DNA of 64,000 nucleotides from Trichoplax adhaerens (taxonomy: Eukaryota > Placozoa > Uniplacotomia > Trichoplacea > Trichoplacidae). The stretch's first letter is position 1, and the number at the start of each line of letters is the position of its first letter. The position numbers and the translations under genes are program-made. The notes under the pieces are model-generated. The model saw nothing but the letters and a program-made list of their open reading frames with translations, was not told the origin of the DNA and made no database searches. The DNA lies in the NCBI RefSeq assembly GCF_000150275.1, contig NW_002060944.1, forward strand, positions 8,704,159 through 8,768,158. Direction: 5' to 3'. Shown piece after piece: positions 23,792 through 38,038 of the stretch.

Positions 23792-26700
23792 ATGGACGAG
23801 AAAATTTGCGATAAAACAAAGGATACGTTAGGAAAAATTATCAAAAAGCCACCATTAACAACAAAATTACTTAGTAAACCCCCTTTTCGATTCCTACATG
23901 ATATATTGACGGAGGTCGGTTTTACTTTATTTAAATTACATTTAATTTTAAGTTCATTCCATTGGTTTTTGCCAGAATTTTTCTTTCTACTTTAGAGCAA
24001 CCACATTATAATTATAATCAAGTGATTTTCTCAACCGTCTTCTAAAATTTCTAATATTGGAGTATAGGTAATTCGGACAACTGGCTTTATGGAAGGTTTA
24101 TATACCAAAGATGAGATGAATTCTCAAAATGTTAAGGTTATTTGATATAATATAGTTGTTTCTTAAAAATATCCGTTAGTTGCAAGGTTACAGGATATCG
24201 TCATGCATTTAAACTTCGAGTAGAACGACTATTGGTTGCAGTCTTTTACGTTTCTCTAAGTTCCCCAATTTTTATTTGAATATATTTGGCGTTGTATGCG
24301 AGGTGATAGTACTGCACCTGTTGACTTGTAAACTTCTTTCATAGGATAAAGATAGCAAAATGGCCTTCCTACAAAAAGCTGTGGATTGTATTTGTAAGTA
24401 ATATATGTTGCAAATATTAGTGACGTACGGACTATTAAGTTAAGGTTGATATTAGCAAATTTTGGGCATATCTACTTTTTCTTTCCGTTGTATATGTGCG
24501 ATCTTTGTGAAACTAAAATATTTAATCATTGTTGGTTGTATAGGCCATGTTACACACCAAAATTTATCAGTAAAGCCATCTAAAATTGTGTCCGGTCACG
24601 AGCCAGAAAAAACTAATGAACTTTTACAAGTTATGGCTTTGGCTATAAGTAATAAGGTAACAACACTTTACTGCCAAGAAAATTATTGCTTCTTACTCAA
24701 AATAGGAATAGTACGTAAAATATGATTGCATATGAAAGCAACTTTGAAATATGTTCATGTTCTAGACGGATAGCTCTGATGCTGTTAAGAAAGTTTTATC
24801 TGGTGTGAAACCGTCGAGGGTATCTTCGGGGTAAAATATGAAATACTCATTATATTCTAATTAATCTAAAGATTCTAGTATTGTTGCTAAAAATTTACTG
24901 CATAGGTGCTAATGTTGATATTGTTCGTATAGCAAAAAAAGGGAAGGAGGTTCAGGTAAATCAAGTCGTTCTAAAGAAAATGATGTCCGACAATCCAGTG
25001 CCGAACGATCACAGAAAGAAGTACGTTGTTTAAAAGATAAGGAATGTTTCATTGTCGTCTATACGTGCGCCTTATTAAGTTTTTCATTATAATTTTGGTA
25101 GCAAAAGAACGGTAATCAAGAAAATATACCTAGTCATACTGAAAATGAAGAAAGATCTAGAAAAGAAAGACACACGCCAAAGGAAGAGAAGAAAGCTGAA
25201 AAAGAAGACAATTCAAAGGTATTAATTTGGATTGAACTAAGTAATTAGTATTTAGTCCGTACTACAATATATTCTTATCGTTACCTATATCTATATGTGT
25301 ACTACATGTCATGTTACGCACGCATTAATGTAATTAGATGCTATAATAATTAATAATAAATAACGGTTATTGCTAGCAGAGGGTTCCTCACGATGAAGAG
25401 GTTAAAGGCAATGATCCGGCACCAGTTGAACAGGATTCTCGGGGAAAACAGGTTAATTTTGATTTAGATTTATAAAAAATGGGAGGCATCGGTGCGTCTC
25501 ACCATTCTTGATAGAGGTGATGATAGGTGATAAAAATGAAGACCTTTTTGATAAATAATTTAGAATGATGTTCCGCCAGAAGCTGACCAACGTCCATCTT
25601 CACCAAAAGGATCTCGGGCTACCAGAGAAAAACTGGATGACGGTATATCTCATATTTCTTGTATCTACTGATCAGAAAAAAAGTCTCTCTAATTAACTAT
25701 TGTAGACAACCTCTCTAAATTTATATTATAGAAACAAACGATAAAGCTCTACGCAAGCCTCGCTCTGGTAATTTGTTTTTACAGTTTTAATGTGGTGGTA
25801 AATGTTTTCTGGCACCATATTTGATTTAGCACTGCATAAAAAATGCTATATTGCAGCGAGCTTATAAAGATGATTGACTGTTTTTATTGATATAGCCTAT
25901 AATAATGTACTTATATAATATTAGCCAATAAGGATACAACAGATGGGCCAATCAGATCTGCAAAATCCGATCGGCAACGATTAAATGGAGCGATGAATGA
26001 AAATGATGAAACTCCTGTGCCCCGTGTTTATAGCGGGTAAAGCATGTTTTTGGCGGAACTTTTCAATTAATACCTCCTATTATCATACGAGATATCTAAC
26101 GTAATGAAACGAAATTAATTTAGTCACGTAGAACGACCTAGTAGTGCAAGACCTGCACCACCGAGGCCTCGGAAGCCTGGTTCTGGAGATGATCGTACTA
26201 GCCGGTACAGTTTTGAATTACCTTTCAGTTCTATTTTCCTACGTATGGTTTTATATAATTTTATTTATATTTTATGGTATTAATGTTTGCTAAATACTTT
26301 AGGAATAGCGGTTCTGCAAAAGCTGTTGCCAATGTCATTGTTGATAATGGCAATGAACAAGAGTCAGAAGATGAAACATTTGTCGTAGAAGAGACACAAC
26401 CTACTATTATAAAGGTTAATCATAAAACTAATTTTTATTGTGCTGGACGCTAAATTTTCTATGGAGGCTTGTGCCATATAAAACATTTAAAAGAATACTG
26501 ATAGCCGTCATGTTTTTAATTTAAGAATACATGTACAAAGAGTATAGTATGTGTTAGAAATATTTTACTTGCAATGTATTTTGAGTATATATTAAGTGTG
26601 TGTTGAGCAGTGAATTTTATATTGAACTGTAAACAGGATGAGCAAGTTGTAGACAATATAGAAATTGAAAATGAAGAACACGGTGGGCTTGTAAAAAAGA

Positions 26701-28022
26701 TTTTAGAAACAAAGAAAGAACTCGAGAAGAAAGGGCCTAAAGGACCTGATACGGTAATCAACACATTTAAGAAAGTTTAGTAAGGAAGTGGCGCATCTAG
26801 ATGTATTCTTTCTATATTATTTGCACATTATTACAAATGATAAACCTAAAATTCTTTGTTTTGACAGTCCAAATCCATTATACCAGATGCAACTAGGAAG
26901 AAGGAAAGGGAATTAGTGGAGAAAGAGGTTTGTTAATTCGATTTGCAAGAATTTAAGATATATGATATTTTTAAGTAATGTTATGATGATTATTAAACTA
27001 GATTGAAAAGCTGAGAGTCACTATTCAGAATTTATGCCGAAGTGCTAATCCATTAGGTAAGATTATGGATTACGTGCAAGAGGACATTGACAGCATGCAG
27101 AAAGAATTAGAAACGTGGAGATCAGAAAATACCGATCATGAAATGGCTCTAAAGCGCGAGAGAAAGTAATACTGTTATTCCGAAAGCTTATTAATTTTAG
27201 TATTTGGAATACTTTCATTTCATGTCTAAAGCGTTTGAAAGCTAACGATTGCTTATTCTATTTTTGTTTAGTGCATCTGAAACTGCGATTGAACCATTAA
27301 AATCACAACTGAAAGAGATTGAATTAGGCATAGCCGATAAGGTATAACTATTTTTTTCTGGCGAATACTTCTGATTATACAGCATGTTACGACATGGGAA
27401 TTGTCATCTTTAAATAGATTGATTGCCTAGATGGCTTACACATACAGTATGTATCACTGCTATGCGAAATTGTCAATCTTGCATTGCTGTGAATTATAAT
27501 ATTTATTGGAGGATATATTTTTTTATCAGATTGTTGATTTAATTTTTAGTAGTTTGATATATTTTACTCTTTCGCTGTGCAGTATATTTGTAGAAATAAA
27601 AAGACTTTGCAGTGAATAGGAATGCTTAGCCTACGAATTTAGTATGTAGTTAAAGTAACGATGGTAGTTGCAATTCGTTGATTGAACCGTAAAAATACTA
27701 TATTTATAAAATTGTTAGGCGTTAATACTACAGTGTTTTAAATATATACTAAGTTAGTCCCCGTATCATAAAGTAAACCTAACTAGGCAAATCGTACAAT
27801 ACTACGATTAAACTAGTGCTCTATAATAATTGAAAAGTATGGATTAAGAAGTGGCAAGATTTTCGTGTTCAATTTGTTATTTATCATTCGTTTCAACTAA
27901 AATCGATTTTTATTTGAAATCCATTCCAGATTGAGCTTATTAGCACCGTAAAGGCCAATATCTTGAGAAATGAAGAAAAAATGCAGAAAATGATTAATGG
28001 GATATTTAGTTCTAGGTCGTAA
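23792..28022 (+). CDS. TRAF3IP1: Intraflagellar transport protein 54 (TRAF3-interacting protein 1)
   Basis: Subunit of the ciliary IFT-B complex, binding tubulin and other IFT proteins. Eighteen exons join in frame to 540 residues: 23792-23914, 24068-24136, 24345-24393, 24544-24656, 24766-24830, 24933-25020, 25102-25218, 25377-25451, 25564-25642, 25732-25767, 25925-26036, 26124-26204, 26303-26414, 26637-26753, 26868-26927, 27002-27165, 27272-27341 and 27930-28022. The calponin-homology-like N-terminal domain is diagnostic ([13 protein letters not shown] at about residue 26, then [12 protein letters not shown]). The middle is charged and low in complexity. It is followed by the conserved [14 protein letters not shown] and [20 protein letters not shown] segments and a C-terminal coiled coil ending [15 protein letters not shown]. 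Phases agree at every junction. Exon 8 has a CAGCAG tandem acceptor, so one Gln may be optional. Confidence 0.93.
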
Positions 28023-28499
28023 TTGTTTATAAAATAGTAATTATTCTTATTGGTATTAAAGGTCCTAATTTGGGATATCGTTGTGACATACATACAGTAC
28101 ATGCTATAGCTGTTTAGTAAGCGCGATCGTAAAGATTGATCACAATCGTTCATTTTTGATCCTGTACAGATAATGTAATTTATGTGGCCACTCTGTATTG
28201 CAGTTAAAAGTAAAGTTGGTATTTGTAACTTTTGACGCATCCGAATGGTCAAAGTTTCCTTGTATTGTCGATTGATTGATTGATGTTGATGTACCTACTG
28301 TCCACTTACGTAATGTAGCACTGATTAAAGTTGTAGTTATGGAAATTGTATCATGGCCGTTTTGATGATGGAATTGTACTATGGACTGGCAAGTTTGAGA
28401 TATGTTGTGAATAGTATCCTATTGATTGCAACCAGAATGATTTCACTATTTCACTTTCATCGCAGTAGGTATTGACTAGAAGTCCAAGAATTGACCCAG

Positions 28500-29105
28500 T
28501 TGGTACGTGCAGTACAGTACAGTACTACAGTGTACAGTATGTAGAAATGCTTTTTTCACAACTATACTGTACAGTTCCAGATTCTGCGCTGTAAAAAAGT
28601 TGTCGCTTTCGGGCCACCGTAGTGTACTGTACAGTACTGTACTGTACATACAGTCCACAGCGCAGTACTGTACACTGTAGTGGAAGGTTGACATGTCCGT
28701 CCGTACTGTACCTCCAGTGTTACGCAGGAACATCAGTAGATTCAGTTCTGTAGCACGTACAGTACAGTACATACTGCTCTCTGTGTGGATTCTACTGTAC
28801 TGTACTGTACAGTATACTGTAGGACTGTAGAAATTCTTTTTTCACACCTGTACAGTACAGATTCTGCGCCGTAAAAAAGTTGTCGCTTTCAGGCCACCGT
28901 AGTGTACAGTCCACAGTACTGTACACTGTAGTGGAAGGTTGACATGTCCGTCCATACCGCACCTCCAGTGTTACGCAGGAACATCAGTACTGTAAGTTTT
29001 GTTAGTTCTACTGCACTGTACAGTACTGTACACTGTAGAGTACAGTACAGTACTGTACTCTACTCCTCTCTGTGTGGATTCTACTGTACTGTACTGTATA
29101 GGACA
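28500..29105. repeat. Palindromic GTACTGTAC repeat cluster, tandem ~280-nt units
   Basis: Two related units, about 28530-28815 and 28826-29105. Each contains GATTCTGCGC, AAAAAAGTTGTCGCTTTC, GGCCACCGTAGTGTAC, GGAAGGTTGACATGTCCGTC, TGTTACGCAGGAACATCAGT and CTGTGTGGATTCTACTGTAC. Runs of GTACT/GTACA vary in number between the units. The same pentamer family forms the cluster at 22430-22870, but the spacers differ. Confidence 0.85.
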
Positions 29106-29355
29106 GTAGAAAAACGCGGGCAAATCAAAATAAAATAAAACATCGAATGTATACGAGCGGGTTGAAGTTAATAAGTGTACGCGGACAGTAAATCTGTTTG
29201 CATCGTGACGGCACCCAAGCTGATAGGGATTGACTAGCAATTATAAGGTTAAAAAGTCAGGCTTAATCGTCTTGAAAATCATCATTTATTGTGGTTAAAA
29301 TCAATTCAACTTGACTTAATACAAGATTGTGGAAAAGACGAAGGTCATCGTGAGA

Positions 29356-29707
29356 CTACTGTTGGTATTCGATTGTCCTACATGCTTGGATAACTTTCTC
29401 ATTCGTCGTCATTTTCGTCGTTGATTTAGCCATTATTATTACGCTTGTGCAACTGAAGGTGTCGTCTACTGGTGTTACTCCAGTTGCAGCCGATTGCACC
29501 TGAATTATTAAAAGGCAAAGCTTACTGCTTGTATAGGATACATTGAATCATCAAGAAATGGCTCCAACTGCCATCTTCTTGTCATAGTTCTCTGGATTGC
29601 TTTTACTCCATTACTACAACGTTCTTGATATTTCCAAAGAGTTTGAAGGTAGGTTTGATGATGGCACCAGTGTTGTTTGCTTTGAAGATCGATCTTTAAT
29701 TGGTATC
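29356..29707 (-). CDS. Candidate two-exon 3' end of an unidentified gene
   Basis: Exon A, 29707-29526, is open for about 60 codons. It is preceded by a CTTAG acceptor and followed by a GTAAGC donor. Its translation (for example LKIDLQSKQHWCHHQTYL, then WKYQERCSNG and RRWQLEPFLDDSMYP) is rich in Trp, Gln, His and Cys and looks like real protein. Exon B, 29499-29356, follows a TTCAG acceptor in the same phase and gives 47 residues to a TAG. Exon B is Ser/Thr rich and less convincing. I do not recognise the family and found no clear upstream exon. It lies divergently from NCAPG2. Confidence 0.35.
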
Positions 29708-30920
29708 CTAAGTTAGTATCCCAATAATCATTTCACATTAATCTTATCCAGTGGAACCTTACAGTATATCGTATTGAATCTTTGTTATTACTACGTTACA
29801 TCGTATTAGAAAGGGGGGGGGGGGAGGAGAAAAATAGTGCAGCACTGTCTTGAAAGCCGATATAGTACTAATAAGTGAATCAGATTGGCTGCTTCCAATA
29901 TTGCTGGAATAAACTCAGGAAACCGTTTGTAGCTGGTGTATAGTGGTATAGTGTAGTATTTTGCATAGTGGATAGCATGCACAGTATTTCTAGGAAAATT
30001 GGAGGATAACCGCGTATCATCGAGTAAATAGTACTGATTTGAAACGGTTTAATACTGTCTTGTATCTTAGTGACTACCCGTTGTTGTTATACTGTATACT
30101 TGATAATAACGCTAGGGAAAAAATGCGAAGAAAAAAGAATAAAAGTGATGTCCTTTTTCTCTTCTTTTTATACATATTATTCTTTCATGATGAGCAACGT
30201 AATTATGTGAGCACATTATGCTATGATTATTGATTGTTAAGAAGAGGATTAGACGCGTTGTACATTCCATTGGAGTTCTATATAGAGCGTAAAAAGAGTA
30301 ATGCGTTGAAGTTATGCACTGACAGAGGACAGGAATGGAAATAAATTAATCGAATTGAATTATTCTCAGTCTTGGGTAGTTACAAAATGGTAACGGTATC
30401 TACGTATGAAGACAATAACTACAAAGACTCAACTGTACTTTACTGTCGTTATTTTGAGAGAATGTTTATACGGTTAATTTGGGGGAGATTAAATGACTAC
30501 TGATTTAAAAACAAGGAGACCAATAGCATTTTGAAAGCGTATGATCACACCGCATGGTAGTATTGAATATCTACAGTGAAAGTATTTTTAAAAAATAGCA
30601 AATGAAGTACGATTTGATCGATAGAGTGTATACCTTAGTGACATCCTAAATGCTTGTACTTTATTAAATAATAATAATAATTAGAGAATGAGGATATCAA
30701 CTAGAGATCTTCAAGGTCATGTGAAGCGTACGGTCGAGATTGGCATTATAATTTTATGTTTACGTAATCCTACTCAGAACTTTTTAGATCCTCTCAGGCG
30801 ATGTCATCAACTTACTCAGTAGCCTACTATACAGTGTTAACACACGTATTAACTGTTACCAATGCAATATTTTATGCAAGTATAGGTCAGAGAATTTACA
30901 TCGAAGATTAGGATTGAACT
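29708..30920. other. Intergenic upstream of NCAPG2
   Basis: No exon recognised. It contains a run of 12 G at 29813-29824, unusual in this AT-rich window. The region should hold the NCAPG2 promoter. Confidence 0.4.
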
Positions 30921-33900
30921 ATGGCTTCATTACATCAAGACTTTCTGAAATTGTGCCAAAACGGAGCTGATAGCGTAAAATTCACCGATTTTATGATCCG
31001 CAATGTAAGGGTGTACAACGATAGTGTTGCGGTTACAGTTATTTACAGTAGCGCGATAAATTCTTGACGACCAATGTGCTAATATATTTTGTAGTAAATT
31101 AGTCAATGTTAGCGATTCAATTTATTATCATAATAAGAGATTGTGGATAAATCTAATCTGATAAGGTACCCTACACATTATCATTATATCATAATTACAG
31201 CAAATTCGAACTGTACTGTTGTAGCCTTTATAATGTTATAACATTTCTAGCTACACAGCTACGATAGTTTATAATTATGTATTTCCTATCGTTATTTTGT
31301 CCCCACTTATGTGACATAGAATATGAATTGATAAATTTTAGGATTTACGCCAATTTAACATGAATTCTCGCTTTGTAAAGTTGATAATAAATTATAGCGC
31401 GATCTAATAGAAATATAATATTTACAAGTACATTATTGTTACTGTAGATAATGTAATAATGAAATATGATTTGATTTTTATTATTTCGCTAGTGTAAGCG
31501 TAACAGTTCTTTCAGTTTGCCGGAAGTACTTCAAGAGTTAAACAAACAAGAATCGAATCAATTGTGGAAAGGGATATTGGGTATTTGCAATTCTGTCCTA
31601 GGTAATTTTCATTTTGAATTGGCAGAAAATGAATTTTTTGAGCAGGATTTGCAGGTATGTTGTTAAGTATAAGAATTAAATGCACATGAGCTATGATAAT
31701 ATTTAGTACAAATTTAATCGTGAGTACTACTGTAAAGGAACAGTTTACACCACAGTTCGCTACTTAATTATGGAAATCATCTGATATTTTTTATGTTGTT
31801 AACTCTATTGCATCGATTATCTTGGAAGTCACAGTCATTATCGATTGTAGTGATTCAATAGTCTTATTGGCTACAAATTTTTCATAGTTTTATTTCTATA
31901 ATTTAGGATCGGATGGGTGCTGTCGATTGTTTGCAAGAAGTTACCAAAGTTATTAATGCTGCTTTACAAATCAAGACAGACAAAGATGGTATTGAGCCTT
32001 CGTTGCATGAGATTGCTTCAATACTACACGGTAATTGTTGAAGCTTAATTGCTTTGGTAAATTTTACAATTATAGCAAGTAATACTGTAGTGCAATTATT
32101 ATGAGGTACACACGTCATTTCGATGCCTTTAAAATATTCTGAAAAATGCTGGAATGCATAATAGTACTGCAATCTATGAGATCATTACATTTTAAATGGC
32201 TTTGCTGATTCTTCATATCATTGAGATGATCTTAGGTCAGTGTTTTATAATTTAACATGTAGGTATTTTAATGTCACTTCCGGAAGCCGCGATTACTTTA
32301 CAAGATAGTATTTCACGGATCTGCGAATTGTGGTATGAGATATTCTAATGCATTATCATTGTTGAAAGAAATAGATTTTCAATCTTAACATCTATTATAT
32401 GATCTATTAGGTGGAGTAAAGACTTTAGTGCTAAGGAGGAGCTGATTCCTCATATGGTTCCATATCTGTTAATGAGATGCTTACAGCCTGATGCCGTTTT
32501 GAAGGATATCAAACGTTTATGGCAAATACGCAATTGTCTCCTGCTGTTGGATTATGATGATCCATCAGCAGATTCTACAAAGCTATTGTTGCTACGCTGC
32601 TATATGCAACCGTTATTTTTGAAAACTGATGAGGTAGAAACTCAAATTCAATAAATCGTGTTTAAATATCCACAAGAAATTGTAAATTTTAGTAGTAGCC
32701 GTAGTAATGTAAGATGATACTAACCCATACTTAAACTGCCTCTTTATATTGCTAATTACTCTTTATAGATACTTCTGTAGCTTTCATTGTGGTTATTAAA
32801 TTTTAATAAATGAATGAGTGTATTGGCAATAGACATAACAGGATTAATTATATTTCGAAAGGACTTTATTTGAAGATATTCATAACTTAGTTTTGATTAG
32901 TATTAATAATTATTCACGGTTAGTACTATTTTTCCTGTAGGGTCGTCGCATCTTAACTTATACATTTGGTTTACATGTTCCATTGATTGAAGACATTCAT
33001 GCTACTATTAAAAATAACATACCATCATCTTCAAGGTAAAATTTGAAATTTTTAGGAAATTTGTTTAAGATCTTTGAACTCCGCTGATTACCCTTCTGAT
33101 ATTTGACCATGCAGTTTGTCGTTTTATTTACCAATCATTACTGTAATTACGCAATTGCTAACTGCCTGTACTGTACACTGCAAATATATTATGCATGTTC
33201 TGAATTATATCAATTTTTTAGTTACTGTTTATATAATTTAATAAAAACATTGAATGATAGAGTATCTAGTATTTATTAATTGATTATTGTATTAATTTAA
33301 GATCACTTCAAGAATATTATGGGGAAGTTTATTTTCGGGCATGGCGCTCTTCTTCTGGACCGTATCGCGAAAAAATTGAAAATTTCTGCATTCAAGATTT
33401 AATGCATCATGCAATTCATGCTAGAATAAGTAGGCCATCGATAGCTGCTGCTCTGAAAAGGGTAATGACAAGTTAAATCGATATGTTATCTATTTAAACA
33501 TTTAGGAATGCAGGTGTAGAATAGGACCACAGATAAAATTTTATAGACAAATTTAAAGTGCTCAATCTACTCTTCATCAGATTTTAGATCAGTTTCATCG
33601 TGAAAAGAAACAAAGCGGTGTCGATAAAATGTTACTTACGTTATATCAACCAATAATTTGGCGTTCTTTGAAAGTTGCTAACGCTATTGTTAGAGCTAAT
33701 GCGGCGGCCTTGTTATTTAGTGCATTTCCATTGCATGATCCTGATGGCGCCAATGAGGACATTGATATTTTAATGCAACGTCAATTTGACGCTTTTGCCG
33801 TTAGTGCTTCTTTCAATTATTTATTATATCGTTGTTATTGAAATTTTAGTTTTGGATCAATAATTACTTGATTGTTTTAGGATTTATTACAAGATCCATG

Positions 33901-36900
33901 TCCCAATGTTCGTGAGGTTACAGTTAAGGGTGTTTGTCGCGCTATTAGCATATTTTGGGAGTTGATTCCAATCGGCGTACTCAATTCATTGTTGAACAAA
34001 CTTGTCAATCAGCTTGCAAATGATGGTTCATCAACAGGTGTTCGCTGTGCAGTTATTAAAGGCCTGTCTTTTATTTTGGATAACCATCTAAGTCAACCTT
34101 CCTTGAAAGCTTTATTACCGAAGCTAACAAATCATATTCACGATTTTTCTGAGCGTGTTCGCCTTGCATTTATTGATCTTTTGATTCTTGTAAAAGGTTC
34201 ACTTGGAATTAAGGTCAATATAAAATTCATTATTAATCGGTAGATTATTGTAATTATCGGCTGATTGAATATATAGTATTACTTCAATTACTTTTCTATG
34301 ATTTTTTTATAACTGCTTCTTCGTACTTGTAATGATAGTTTTGGGAAATTGTTCCTAGTGAACATTTATTAGCTCGTCTTGAAATGGATACATCTGAAGT
34401 AGCTGGAAAAATTGTAGAATTACTATTTAATTCGTTTATTCCGCTAACTAGGGGCGAAGATGTTCAGGTTTGTGGTATTGAAAAATAATTAACTACAGAT
34501 CAGTTTTGTCTGCATATTTTAAATTATTTATATAGCAGATTATAAGTCTTGTATTTAAAGTTGTATGTATTTACTGGAAATCTCATTTATTGTTGATAGA
34601 TAACTAGATGCGTAACTTTATTACGCACTAATTCCAATGCTGCACGTCGGTTTTACCAATTTGCAGTTCGTTATATGTCTGTCGACGCAACTGGTAATTT
34701 ATCAACTGTATATTTGATGTTCAGAATTGGTAAAAATCAATTAATGGTTTATTTTGATATTACGGTATTTAGGAAAATATATTATAACTCTATGTCGTTA
34801 CGTGCTATCTTGCCTCGAGTCGGATTTACGTCAACAAGATGATAATATGAAAGAGAATGTGCGAGATCATAATGTAGATAATGGAATGGAAAGTGAAGTA
34901 AATGACGAAGTGAACGATGAAAAAATAATGCAAGGTTTAATGGAAACTATCGCAATTCTATGGACTCAAATTTATAATGAATTGCAAAAGGTTAAAAATA
35001 TTTACCATTATCTTGTATGATTTCTTGTTTACTATTTCATTGTATATTGATTCAAACTGCTTTTTTTGATAGCCTGTAAATGAAAATATATGTAATAAAC
35101 TTAAGATGAAATTTGGCAAGGCTTTACCAGTGCTCTGGACTGCTTTTAAGGTATTTTAATTGGGTTGATGGCTTTAAATGATAAAGTTTATTAATGATAA
35201 TTGTTAATACGGAGCGTATGTTAAGGAAGTTTTATTTATTTTTATTTATACATAATTGAAATGCTAATATCTAGTATACTATAATAGACTAGTCCTTCTG
35301 CGGCTGCAACTATCACTATTGCAGGTTGCTTACCAGCTACTCAAGTCTCGGAACTAAGGTTTGAATGAAGTTCATTTTTAGCTTTCATTCCCGGTCATAA
35401 CTTAATTGTTATTGTGATTGATTTCTTTTATTAGCCAAGATTGCTATGATGATTTAGTTTCGGTATCCAATGATGCTCTACTGGATAATTTTAACCACTA
35501 TGTTAGCAGTTTATGTATGTGGGGTCGATGTGATGTTATTTTAGAGCAAATTATGCGTTGGCTGCAGTTCGAAATTTCTAGTAAAGATAAAGCCGTACAT
35601 GAAGCACCTGTAGGTGTAATCATACAATTATTAATTATGATTTAACGAAATTACACTGTCGCTGTATATTTTTATTGTTATCTGAAGTTATTGCTATTTT
35701 TTATTTACGATAGTCTAAGAAAAAGAAAAGATCTAGAAAGACTGCATTACACAATGCAGAAAAAAAACCAGAGTTAGCTTTGCGTATTCTAGATTTTATG
35801 ATGGTAATAAGAGTCATGATGTTTGCCTTTTCGTAATATTAGAGTAGCATTTTAGCAGTTTATGAACTTTCTCATAACAAAATTTCTTTCCAGAGAGATG
35901 CTAAGTGTCGCCCTTGGATGCTTGCACGCCATGACAGATTACGTCCTGTTATTGAAAGGTTGAAACTAAGTATGGTAAGTACTGTATTAATAAGCATTTA
36001 ATGACATAGAGTGTCAAATTTTTAGCTAATTTGTTATTATTTTATAAATATTCAAGGATAATATTGAAAATGTCTTCAAGAATTCGACAAGTAATAATGA
36101 TGGTTTCCGAGAGTCATCGATCTTTAACCTTAAATTTGGTTTTGAAATATATCACCGATTACTTATTCACTTAGCTTTTGAGGTATAAAAAAATATGAGA
36201 TCCTAGCGTTGATCTTTTGATTTCTCAGTAAATTGTTGCAATATGCTTTCATGGAAATATTTAGGAGCGGAATAATACCAGTCCTGCACTCTTTCTACGG
36301 GATGATGTTTGTGATATGCTATCTTGGGTTAAGCGAGTTATCTTACCTAACGTTGAAGCTGTAAATGATAAGAGTGAAGACGATGACACTAGTAATAAGA
36401 AACGAAGTAATTCATCCAAAGTAACTGAAGTAAAAACCGATTTAGGGATTGGTATTTTGGAGGTGTGATATACTATAAGTATCACGCATTTCGTTTAATA
36501 AAATAATATCTTCATATTAATAATGAAATGCCGTAATAGTTATTTGCATAGCATTTACGTGAAGCATCTATTGGGTTTTAAATTTAATCGTTTAGGTTGC
36601 GATGACTATCGTACATGATGCCTTAGTGTTCACACCTATAAATGTAAGACTAGCTGGGGATGTCATTCAAATTTTAAAACAAACAGTTACAAAAGGTTTG
36701 TGCTGTACAACTTAGCTTGTATTTCAGCTACGAGATATGTAATGGAACGTCAGGGAAATAAATTTCAAGTTTTGTCTCTAATTTGTAGTGGCAAGCAACC
36801 GTCAAATTTTTTTACAATCAGTAAAAATTGTTTGTCACCTGGCCAGGCATAGTTTATTTTCGTACATTGGCAATGACTCTGGTAAGGATAGACTTATGTG

Positions 36901-38038
36901 AAGACCGAAAAGTCTTGATGTTATTAAAGGAAATATTTGCTTATGATCTTATATACTATATTGATTGCACTTACGCACCATACTTATTATCTCAATAGGC
37001 TACATAGATGTTTGCTCAAATTCTACTACATTGGAAATCGTCAAGTTTATATTAGAAACTTGGCTGACTTTATCCGAGGATAATTCGTACAAAGTTAGAT
37101 TATAATTAATTGCTTACTGTGTGGATATTTTCATTCGTTATTTTCCAAATTCACTGATACTTACTCTTTATAACCGATCAGTATTGACTGTTTTGTTAAA
37201 TTTTTAGGCTAGTACTAATGTGAACGGAGCAATTTCCGTTTTAATCTGGACATTAATTCGCCTCCAATGTGTCACGGATTCACCGGATGTGAATTACCTG
37301 AAATTAGTTACTGAACTTGTAATTTGTGACACACAACGCCATTTAAAAAAGGTAATCTTTTCGAATTAAAATTTACATGACGATCAAGCGTCCCAAACTG
37401 ACTTTAAAATGTAATTTAGTTCTTGCAATATTTATGCTTTTATATAGCTTTGGCATGCAGATAAGTTGGAAAATTTTGAAGCAAATCTCATCAAGCCGAT
37501 AGCTTCTAGCATCTTAGGAGTTTTATTTAGAAATTCTGCTGTTGAAAGGTACTACATATTGTCTAACGTCTTTATACAAGAAAATTTAATTCATTCGATT
37601 TCTCTACCTTTTATTGCGTCAGGCGCTGTGCGGAAGAAATTATACAAGCAGTAAATAGTAGCCGTATCGATTTTTGGTATTGCGCCGCTATTGTACAAAT
37701 ATTAAGGCAGTTTAAAAAGGGTAACTATGCTTTAGCCATTTGCAACAGTTATCTACTGCAAAGTTTTATGAACTTTGTAGTATTGATTAACGGTGCTTTG
37801 TTGTCTTTGATTGTAGACGATAGAATAATTGATGCTGCATCGAGACAATGCCTGGAACAAATACAGAATTATTTTAACAGTAGGGAACTAGGCGATGATC
37901 AAGTGAACGATTCTCGGCTTAGGCTAGTTTTATGTCTATATTTTGGATTTGATATGACAAAGTATGTTGTAACTATTATTAACCCTTTTCACAACTTGTA
38001 GGCAAGAATTAATGGATATGGTGGTGGCTAATAAGTAG
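30921..38038 (+). CDS. NCAPG2: Condensin-2 complex subunit G2
   Basis: HEAT-repeat regulatory subunit of condensin II, which compacts mitotic chromosomes in the nucleus. Twenty-seven exons join in frame to 1180 residues (human about 1140): 30921-31004, 31493-31654, 31907-32030, 32263-32332, 32411-32633, 32941-33035, 33302-33461, 33581-33799, 33881-34213, 34339-34467, 34600-34693, 34773-34990, 35073-35150, 35288-35358, 35435-35609, 35714-35803, 35894-35974, 36057-36182, 36265-36462, 36596-36695, 36789-36881, 36999-37093, 37208-37351, 37448-37548, 37623-37720, 37817-37961 and 38002-38038. Diagnostic segments are RQFDAFADLLQDP, the VRCAVIKGL/ILDNHLSQP region, RCVTLLRTNSNAARRFYQ and KPELALRILDFM. 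KKKKRSRK at about residue 747 looks like a nuclear localisation signal. The first exon is the least certain: the start was taken as the first Met in frame, and the N-terminus is not strongly conserved. Confidence 0.93.

Noticed and set aside
24900-24932. Earlier acceptor for IFT54 exon 6 at 24905
   Set aside because: Using it puts a stop codon in frame straight away; the acceptor before 24933 keeps the frame open and fits the phase.
28476-29240. Open frames on both strands within the second repeat cluster
   Set aside because: Same cause: pentamer repeats stay open in several frames, with no protein features outside them.
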